Of a stretch of DNA of 64,000 nt, positions 57,978 through 64,000 are shown piece by piece. The first letter of the stretch is position 1. Each line of letters begins with the position of its first letter. Made by a program: the position numbers and the translations under genes. The stretch is from Flavobacteriales bacterium (lineage in GTDB: Bacteria; Bacteroidota; Bacteroidia; Flavobacteriales_F; PHOS-HE28). The notes under the pieces were generated by a model that was not told where the DNA came from, ran no database searches, and saw only the letters and a program-made list of their open reading frames with translations. The stretch covers positions 248,001 through 312,000 of the forward strand of contig JADKAN010000003.1 in NCBI GenBank assembly GCA_016719225.1. The letters are read 5' to 3'.

Positions 57978-60077
57978 TCAATAAGCTAAAAGTTCTCTCA
58001 GGACCAAACCCACTTTTTCCGCACTTGGGACCATTGCGGCCTCCAGCGTACTGTTCAAAGGGATGGCGGGCATATCCTGCGCCCCGATGAAGCGCACCGG
58101 AGCACCGAGGTGTTGGAAGCATTCCGAGGCGATGCGCCCCGCCAGGGCCTGTGCGAAAGAATTCGTGATGGCCTCTTCCGTGACCACCAAGCAACGTCCG
58201 TGGGCCCTGACCGCGGCCATTACGGTCTCTTCATCCAGCGGCACCAGCGTACGTAGGTCAATAATGCTGACGTGGCCCGGAAAATCCTTGGCTGCGGTCT
58301 TTGCCCAGTACACGCCCATGCCATACGTTATGATCACAGCGGCCTGTCCGTTCCCAACCTGTTCCTCTTCTGCCTCCAGTACTGTACGCGCCTTGCCGAG
58401 CGGGATGATGTAATCCGCGGAAGGTTCGATGCTCTTAGCATCCTCCGTACCTGGAAGCTTGCTCCAGTAAAGGCCTTTATGCTCCAACATCACCACGGGG
58501 TTGGGGTCATGGTAGGCGGCTTTCATCAATCCTTTAAGGTCCGCCCCGGTACTAGGATATGCCACCTTGATGCCCTTGATGTTACATAGGATACTCTCCA
58601 CACTGCTGCTGTGGTATGGTCCGCCGCTGCCATAAGCGCCTATGGGTACACGCATTACGCTGCTCACCGGCCATTTGCCGTTGGAGAGATAGCAACTGCG
58701 CGCCACCTCGGTAAAGAGCTGGTTGAGCCCGGGCCAGATATAGTCAGCGAACTGAACCTCTACGATGGGTTTTAGCCCCACCGCGCTCATGCCCACGGTG
58801 CTACCGATGATGAAGGCTTCCTGGATAGGGGTGTTGAACACGCGATGTTCCCCGAAGTCACGACCGAGCGTAGCGGCTTCGCGGAACACGCCACCCAAGC
58901 GTGCGCCCACATCCTGACCGTAAAGGAGGCAACGCGGATCTTCATGCATCAATTCGCGGATGGCGAAGAGCGCGCAGTCCACCATAAGGGTGGGCTCGTT
59001 TCCTTTGGGTGCGCGTTCACCACGCTCTTCCGTTATTGTCGTCGGGGCGAATGCGTGTGTGAAGAGATCTTCAGGCCGCGGATCCTCGGCGGTTTTGGCG
59101 AGCTCGAAATCGGCCTTCACGGTGGCATTGGCCCTTTTCTCCAGTTCCTTCAGTCCCTGGAGCTGGATACCGAAATCAAGCAATTGCTGAAAAAATCGTG
59201 GATGGGGGTCACGCTTCCGGTGCTCGGCCAAGTCTTTTTCGTCGCGGTAGAATTCCATGCGCACTCCGCTGGTGTGATGGTTCAGCAAGGGAACCTTCGC
59301 ATGCACCAGGAAAGGCCTACGCTCACCCCGCACCGTCTCGATCGTGCTGTGCAGGGCAGCGTAGCAAGCGGCGAAATCGGTGCCGTCCAATTCCACTACT
59401 TCCAGCCCCGGAAATCCTCGAGCGTACTGGGCTGCATCACCGGCCCGGATCTCCTTCGCCGTGGCGCTGATATCCCACTCGTTGTCCTGCACCAGGAAAA
59501 TGATGGGCAGTTGCTTCAATGAAGCCATGTGCAAGGCCTCGGACACCTCTCCTTCGGTCATGGCCGCATCACCGATGGAGCATACCACGATGGGGGCATC
59601 GCCTTCAGTATTGTCGACCATCCCTGACTTCTCCATGTATTGAAGGCCCAGTGCAATGCCGGTGGTGGGGATGGCCTGCATTCCGGTGGCACTGCTTTGG
59701 TGCGGGATCTTCGGCATGTCGTTGCGGCGCAAGCTCGGGTGGCAGTAGTACGAGCGGCCCCCGCTGAAAGGGTCGTCGCGCTTGGCCATCAACTGGAGCA
59801 TCAGCTCATACGGCCGTAAGCCGATGCCCAAAAGGATACTGTCGTCGCGATAGTAGGGTGCAACAAAGTCCTGGGGCTTCAGTTGCAGGCCCAGCGCGAG
59901 CTGTATGGCCTCATGGCCGCGCGAAGTAGCATGAACATATTTGCTCGTGAACTTCGCGTTCTCCTCGTAGATGTCCGTCATGGCCTTGGCGGTACACATG
60001 AGCTCCCATGCTTTCAGCAAGGTCTCGTGGGTAAGGACGGCCTCTTCCTGTGCGGTGCGGATGATGGTAGCGGGCAT
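57978..60077 (-). CDS. 2-oxo acid dehydrogenase E1, alpha and beta subunits fused (copy 2)
   Basis: A 699-residue protein from the ATG at 60077. The alpha half has the ThDP region SIGDAAMTEGEVSEALHMAS, RGHEAIQLALGL and YYRDDSILLGIGL. The beta half begins near residue 370 (ALFAIRELMHEDPRCLLYGQ, VEVQFADYIWPGLNQL) and ends PLNSTLEAAMVPS. GDA replaces the common GDG in the ThDP motif, a change also seen in functional members. It differs strongly from copy 1, so the two probably use different 2-oxo acids or expression conditions. It is followed by the esterase. Confidence 0.9.
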   Translation of the reverse strand: MPATIIRTAQEEAVLTHETLLKAWELMCTAKAMTDIYEENAKFTSKYVHATSRGHEAIQLALGLQLKPQDFVAPYYRDDSILLGIGLRPYELMLQLMAKRDDPFSGGRSYYCHPSLRRNDMPKIPHQSSATGMQAIPTTGIALGLQYMEKSGMVDNTEGDAPIVVCSIGDAAMTEGEVSEALHMASLKQLPIIFLVQDNEWDISATAKEIRAGDAAQYARGFPGLEVVELDGTDFAACYAALHSTIETVRGERRPFLVHAKVPLLNHHTSGVRMEFYRDEKDLAEHRKRDPHPRFFQQLLDFGIQLQGLKELEKRANATVKADFELAKTAEDPRPEDLFTHAFAPTTITEERGERAPKGNEPTLMVDCALFAIRELMHEDPRCLLYGQDVGARLGGVFREAATLGRDFGEHRVFNTPIQEAFIIGSTVGMSAVGLKPIVEVQFADYIWPGLNQLFTEVARSCYLSNGKWPVSSVMRVPIGAYGSGGPYHSSSVESILCNIKGIKVAYPSTGADLKGLMKAAYHDPNPVVMLEHKGLYWSKLPGTEDAKSIEPSADYIIPLGKARTVLEAEEEQVGNGQAAVIITYGMGVYWAKTAAKDFPGHVSIIDLRTLVPLDEETVMAAVRAHGRCLVVTEEAITNSFAQALAGRIASECFQHLGAPVRFIGAQDMPAIPLNSTLEAAMVPSAEKVGLVLRELLAY

Positions 60078-60210
60078 TGTTTCGTTCAAGGCTGCAAAAT
60101 AGGCACACCGAGGTATGCTGCCGTTCGTTGTGGGCCGACAGGCGGGAGCCTGCAAGAACAATTGGCACCGGGATATTCCGGAGCGGTCCGACGATCCGTG
60201 CGATCACGGT

Positions 60211-60558
60211 TCACCTACTCTTTCCGCCGTCAAGGGCATAAAGCACGCTCTGCACGGCCCACATCACCACACTGAAGGCGAGTGCCCACCAAAAGCCGTC
60301 CACACTGAATCCCGGTACGATCCTGGCCGCTAGTAAAACCATTGCCGCATTGATCACAAGCACAAAAAGGCCCAAGGTGAGCAGTGTCACGGGCAACGTA
60401 AGCAACAGCAGGATGGGGCGTAGTATGCCGTTCAGCAAGCCAAGCACCACTGCTACCAAAAGGCCTGTCTTAAGGTCTATTGCGGATACGCCACTAAGTA
60501 GCAGGTCAGCCACCAACACCGCGATGGTGGACAATATGATGCGGATAAGGATCTTCAT
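60211..60558 (-). CDS. Phage-holin-family four-helix membrane protein
   Basis: A 115-residue protein from the ATG at 60558 (MKILIRIILSTIAVLVADLL). Four hydrophobic helices are predicted, with NGILRPILLLLTLPVTLLTL typical of the family (Phage_holin_4_2/YvlD-like). These are chromosomal membrane proteins, not evidence of a prophage. It follows PorP on the minus strand but has its own promoter element. Confidence 0.88.
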   Translation of the reverse strand: MKILIRIILSTIAVLVADLLLSGVSAIDLKTGLLVAVVLGLLNGILRPILLLLTLPVTLLTLGLFVLVINAAMVLLAARIVPGFSVDGFWWALAFSVVMWAVQSVLYALDGGKSR

Positions 60559-60569
60559 GGCCACCGGTT

Positions 60570-60590
60570 GATGGGCGAAAATAGCCCATC
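60570..60590. other. Hairpin with embedded promoter element (TATTTTCG)
   Basis: A 7-bp stem, GATGGGC with GCCCATC, encloses GAAAATA. On the minus strand the loop region reads TATTTTCG (60576-60583), a TAnnTTyG element 17 bases before the ATG of the holin-family gene. It may also serve as a weak terminator for PorP. Confidence 0.45.
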
Positions 60591-60607
60591 CCGTGGACCG
60601 CCCCGTT

Positions 60608-61615
60608 TCAGAACTTGGGGCAGGGAACAGCCTTGTACCGCCGGTTCTTACCGTGCTTGGGCCATTCGTAGATCAAGGACACCTCATGGCTTCCGCCGCT
60701 TTTCAAAGTGAGCTTGGAGACCGTGATATCGTAGCTGTACACGATGCGGATCTGGTTCTCAGTACGGTAGCCGAACATCAGGATCACTGCGTCGTCGTTC
60801 GGATAGCCGGGTTTGTAGGCTTTCAACCCTGGGATCCCGCGGTACCAAAGTCCGAATGTTACGGGGTCGTGGTCCACATAGGCACCGATGTCCAATTGGT
60901 CCCACTTATCCTGTGACTTGTAATGGCCTGTGACCGTCATTTTAGTTTCGCTGTTCCTGAACGACCGTTTGTCAAGCGCAAAGCGGTATCCTGCATGTAC
61001 GCTAAGACGGACCCCCAGCGGTTCATTACCATCCACGTAGAAACTCTGCTGGGGCCTGTTGAGGTGGTTCAAGGAAAAACCGGCCCAATACTGTTCCGTG
61101 AAATAGAGCAGGCCACCGGAGAAATCCAGGTAGGATATGTCCGAAAGATGCGTGGGCTCAACGGAGGTGGGCGCATTGTCGCGGATCACTTGGTCGGCGA
61201 AGACAAGTCCTGTCGGGTCATAATTCCGCATGGCATACGCGGCACGTACGCCTAAACGGATGGCCTTTCGGCGGTTGATCCTTGCTTCGTACGAATAGCT
61301 GAGGGCGGCCTGTGTGAGCGCAAGGTTGAACGAGCCTGCTTGGTCGCGCATGATCATTGCCCCGAAACCGCTGTGCATGCGGTCTTCACGATGGTCGTAA
61401 CTGAGTGCGTAGGTCCGGAAACCAGGTCCCACCCCAGGCCATTGTAGGCGATAATTCACGCCCAACCGGTCTTGTTGTGTGTTGCCGGTAAGTGCAGGGT
61501 TGAGGTATAACGGAGCCGCATAGAACTGTGAAAGCTGGGGGTCCTGAGCCCAAGCGTTCAAGCATGGGATCATCGCGGCGAAGACCAGGAAGCGTAGTTC
61601 ATTTCCCATGGTCAT
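60608..61615 (-). CDS. PorP/SprF family T9SS outer-membrane protein
   Basis: A 335-residue protein with a signal peptide (FLVFAAMIPCLNAWAQ) followed by the family hallmark DPQLSQFYAAPLYLNPALTG. Barrel strands follow (GFGAMIMRDQAGSFN, DFSGGLLYFTEQYWAGFSLN). PorP/SprF proteins sit in the outer membrane and help deliver and anchor type B T9SS cargo such as SprB. The start overlaps the upstream adhesin stop (ATGA), matching the sprB-sprF arrangement. Confidence 0.93.
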   Translation of the reverse strand: MTMGNELRFLVFAAMIPCLNAWAQDPQLSQFYAAPLYLNPALTGNTQQDRLGVNYRLQWPGVGPGFRTYALSYDHREDRMHSGFGAMIMRDQAGSFNLALTQAALSYSYEARINRRKAIRLGVRAAYAMRNYDPTGLVFADQVIRDNAPTSVEPTHLSDISYLDFSGGLLYFTEQYWAGFSLNHLNRPQQSFYVDGNEPLGVRLSVHAGYRFALDKRSFRNSETKMTVTGHYKSQDKWDQLDIGAYVDHDPVTFGLWYRGIPGLKAYKPGYPNDDAVILMFGYRTENQIRIVYSYDITVSKLTLKSGGSHEVSLIYEWPKHGKNRRYKAVPCPKF

Positions 61616-64000
61616 CGGAATAAGGTGATGTCGCCCAAGCGGGTGATCTCCTTGCCATCAAGGAATCGTACCCAGACCTGATAAGCATAAACGTCCTGTT
61701 GACTTGGCCTGCCTTTATACCAACCGTCCCAACCGCGTTTGATATCATCGCTCTCGAACACAAGCTCGCCCCAGCGGTTGAACACACGCATGCGGAAGTC
61801 CTTCACGAATCGGATGAAGGGATAGAAAACGTCGTTACTGAGGTCGTTGGGGTCGTAGCTACCACCACTGCCCCCGTTGGGATTGGGGCTGAAAGCGTTC
61901 GGGATCGTGATGTCGTAGATCGGATCCACCTGTACCGTATGGGAGATCTCAGAGGTGCATCCGTGCTCATTGGTCACATACAGCACTGCCAAGAATGCGC
62001 CGGTGCTCGTGAAGGTGTGCAACGGGTTCTGCAGGTTGCTCGTGGAATTATCCCCGAACTGCCAGTTCCAGGCGGTAGGCTGTCCAGCGCTGAGGTCGGT
62101 GAACTGCACGTCAGGATGATCGGCATCGGTGTGGAACGGACTTGCGCTGAATTCAGCGGTAGGCGCGGAGTAGGAGTGCACCATGCCCGTGTTGACGGAC
62201 GTCGCTGTACATCCCAAGGGAGTGGTCACTGTGACTGAAACCGTGTATTCCCCGGCGTTGTATAGGTGAACGGGGGTCATGGCGGTACTCGTGGTGCCAT
62301 CGCCAAAGTTCCAGTTCCAGTTTACAGGTACGTTTGCCAACCCGGCGGGGAAGTGCGCGGTTAGTGGTGCACATCCTTCAGCGATCAGGTCCGGAAGGAC
62401 GACGACAGGAGGGATCTCCACCCTGATATGGACTTGGCCGTTCAAGGTATTTGCGCAAGCATCGGTCACTGTAACGTGAAGGACTGAATCATGGGTGGCC
62501 GTAACATGGAACGGCCCGGTGCCGGAAGCCGCAAGCTGCGGCCAAGTGTAGGTGAGTGTTCCGGGGTATCCTGTAACGAAGGCACCCAACGCCGCAGTGC
62601 CACCGGCGCAGAAGGCGGTATCGCCGTAGGTGTTCAGTGTTGCTTGTTGAAGGTTCAGTACATAAACGGGAAGTGAAAGTGTTGGGCCACTGCAACCGGC
62701 TTGGTCGGTCACCGTTACCTGCACGTTCTGTGAAGCGCTGAATGCGTGTTGGATCGTGTTGCCTGTGCCGATACCCGCCCATACCACGCTCAAGACACCT
62801 GTTCCTCCGGATGATTGGGCTGTTAGCTGCACGGGAGCATTTACGCAAACGGTATCAGGTACTTGGGCAGTGAGGGTGATGGCCGGCGGTGCTAAGAGCG
62901 TCGCAGTAGCCTGGGCAACGCAGCCTTTGCTGTCCGTTACAGTGGCGGAATAGGTTCCCGACTGAAGCCCTGTTGCCGTTGTCGAGACTTGGCCGCCCGT
63001 ATTACCGCCCCAGACAATGCCGTATCCAGGCGTACCGCCGGTCACCGTGACCGTGGCTGTGCCATTCGCACCTCCGTTGCATGTTGGTGCGGAGCCTGAG
63101 GCTGAAACAGTAAGCGTAGGAGGTTCCGCCACCGTCACCGTTGCAGTGGTGTCGCAACCGAATGCGTCGGTCACATGTACCGTGTAATTACCGGCAGCGA
63201 GGTTCGTGGCGGTGGCCGTGGTTTGGCCGGATGCCTGAGCACTCCACACGAAGGAGAAAGAAGGGTCGGCAGGGGTGAATGTTGCAGATCCCGTTGCTGT
63301 GCCATGGCACAATACGTTCTGCGTGGTGGTGCCGCTGCCGAAAAAGCTCGTAGGTAAAGTGAGATGGACGGTATCCGTTGCAGCTGGGCAACCCGTGTTC
63401 CCCGTGGTGGTGAGGACAAGTTCCACAGCATTGGCATTGATCTCCGCGGTGGTCGGCAAGTAGGTCGGTGTCAGCCCGCCATTACTGAATGTGCCATTTC
63501 CACCGCTCCACGCACCCCCGGTGGCATTGATGACCGCGCCGTTCAATTGCACGGGCAAATGCGTGAAACATCCAATGAGATCCGCGCCCGCATGCGCCAC
63601 ATTCGGCTGTCCCAGCGCCTGCACGTTCGCGCTTCCTGTTGCCGGAGTGCAACCATTGGCATCCGTTACGGAAAGTGTGTAGGTCCCTGCGCCGACATGG
63701 ATCAAGGCAGTAGTGTCTCCGTTGCTCCAGGTGTAGTGGTAAGGTGCAGTGCCTCCGGTAACCAATGCGGTTATGGTCCCATCACCGGCACCCGCACAGT
63801 TCTCACTGCTGACTGTAAGACCAGTGATGGCGATCGCGGCAGGTGCAGTGATCACCGTGTTCAACGTGGTATCGCAACCGTAAGTGTCCGTAACGTGCAC
63901 GGAGTAATTACCGGCACCGAGGTTGATCGCCGTCGCAGTGGCTTGTACGGTAAAGGGGTCGCTCCACAGGTATGTGAAAGCGGGATTGCTCGGGGAGAAC
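61612..64000 (-). CDS. Large adhesin with SprB/PKD repeats and gliding-type C-terminal domain (5' end missing)
   Basis: The gene enters from the right edge and ends at 61612; about 796 codons are visible. SprB-like repeats recur with the pattern NLAAGNYTVHVTDAFGCDTT and YHYTWSNGD. They are followed by PKD-like domains (NWNFGDGTTSTAMTPVHLYN, WNWQFGDNSTSNLQNPLHTF) and a gliding/type B T9SS domain (ITIPNAFSPNPNGG, MRVFNRWGELVFESDDIKRG). The protein would be surface-displayed and repeat-rich. It overlaps the PorP/SprF gene, its likely secretion partner. The true size is unknown. Confidence 0.92.
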   Translation of the reverse strand, partial: FSPSNPAFTYLWSDPFTVQATATAINLGAGNYSVHVTDTYGCDTTLNTVITAPAAIAITGLTVSSENCAGAGDGTITALVTGGTAPYHYTWSNGDTTALIHVGAGTYTLSVTDANGCTPATGSANVQALGQPNVAHAGADLIGCFTHLPVQLNGAVINATGGAWSGGNGTFSNGGLTPTYLPTTAEINANAVELVLTTTGNTGCPAATDTVHLTLPTSFFGSGTTTQNVLCHGTATGSATFTPADPSFSFVWSAQASGQTTATATNLAAGNYTVHVTDAFGCDTTATVTVAEPPTLTVSASGSAPTCNGGANGTATVTVTGGTPGYGIVWGGNTGGQVSTTATGLQSGTYSATVTDSKGCVAQATATLLAPPAITLTAQVPDTVCVNAPVQLTAQSSGGTGVLSVVWAGIGTGNTIQHAFSASQNVQVTVTDQAGCSGPTLSLPVYVLNLQQATLNTYGDTAFCAGGTAALGAFVTGYPGTLTYTWPQLAASGTGPFHVTATHDSVLHVTVTDACANTLNGQVHIRVEIPPVVVLPDLIAEGCAPLTAHFPAGLANVPVNWNWNFGDGTTSTAMTPVHLYNAGEYTVSVTVTTPLGCTATSVNTGMVHSYSAPTAEFSASPFHTDADHPDVQFTDLSAGQPTAWNWQFGDNSTSNLQNPLHTFTSTGAFLAVLYVTNEHGCTSEISHTVQVDPIYDITIPNAFSPNPNGGSGGSYDPNDLSNDVFYPFIRFVKDFRMRVFNRWGELVFESDDIKRGWDGWYKGRPSQQDVYAYQVWVRFLDGKEITRLGDITLFR

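Noticed and set aside
60211..60558. Prophage signal from a phage-holin-family protein
   Set aside because: Proteins of this four-helix family are common chromosomal membrane proteins; no phage structural, integrase or lysis gene is nearby.

Overview
The window comes from a member of the Bacteroidota, most likely an uncultured, fairly GC-rich lineage of Flavobacteriales. The evidence is type IX secretion (T9SS) C-terminal sorting domains on several exported proteins, a gliding-type adhesin beside a PorP/SprF protein, the Bacteroidota form of the RNA polymerase omega subunit followed by coaBC and a DUF4835 gene, E1 subunits with alpha and beta fused, and a recurring TAnnTTyG promoter element in place of a sigma-70 -10 box. 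Lineage below phylum is inferred. No database search was possible, so family names rest on motif recognition.

Layout. 1-5,600: a partial DUF1987/SiaC-like gene, small exported proteins, a Lys/Pro-rich envelope protein and an outer-membrane protein/lipoprotein pair. 5,600-12,650: rarA, the bamD-rpoZ-coaBC-DUF4835 operon and pyrG. 13,200-22,300: a TonB-dependent receptor, recR, a glycosyltransferase fused to a sugar-transferase-like module, a dehydrogenase-complex E2 and a PD40/OmpA protein. 22,300-26,700: an exonuclease, an FAH-family hydrolase and a Kdo cluster (kdsA, a transaldolase-CBS fusion, a KdsC-like phosphatase). 26,700-32,900: a tightly overlapping six-gene minus-strand operon with mnmA, aat and a T9SS subtilase, then a DinB-like gene. 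33,000-33,320: tRNA-Asp beside a perfect 104-bp tandem duplication. 33,500-43,900: a DUF58 gene, a frameshifted T9SS protein, uvrA, an ECF sigma factor with a small downstream gene, nth, a lipid kinase and an LTA-synthase-like protein. 44,100-49,700: a fused E1, several small genes and an aminotransferase resembling KdnA. 49,700-51,300: a REP-associated transposase (RAYT) flanked by REP palindromes and a 100-bp tandem array. 51,300-60,600: two T9SS proteins, a DoxX-like protein, a dehydrogenase resembling KdnB, a beta-barrel protein, an esterase, a second fused E1 and a small membrane protein. 60,600-64,000: PorP/SprF and the C-terminal part of a large adhesin.

How the genes fit together. The clearest theme is envelope sugar chemistry. 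kdsA, the transaldolase-CBS protein and the KdsC-like phosphatase form a Kdo cluster, while KdnA and KdnB homologues elsewhere in the window would convert Kdo to 8-amino-Kdo. The transaldolase-CBS fusion carries the regulatory CBS pair normally found on arabinose-5-phosphate isomerase (KdsD), placed on an aldolase fold instead. It is the best candidate for an undescribed enzyme here. A second theme is T9SS export: four proteins with type A sorting domains and one type B adhesin with its PorP partner. The mobile content is limited to the RAYT/REP system and the tRNA-linked duplication.
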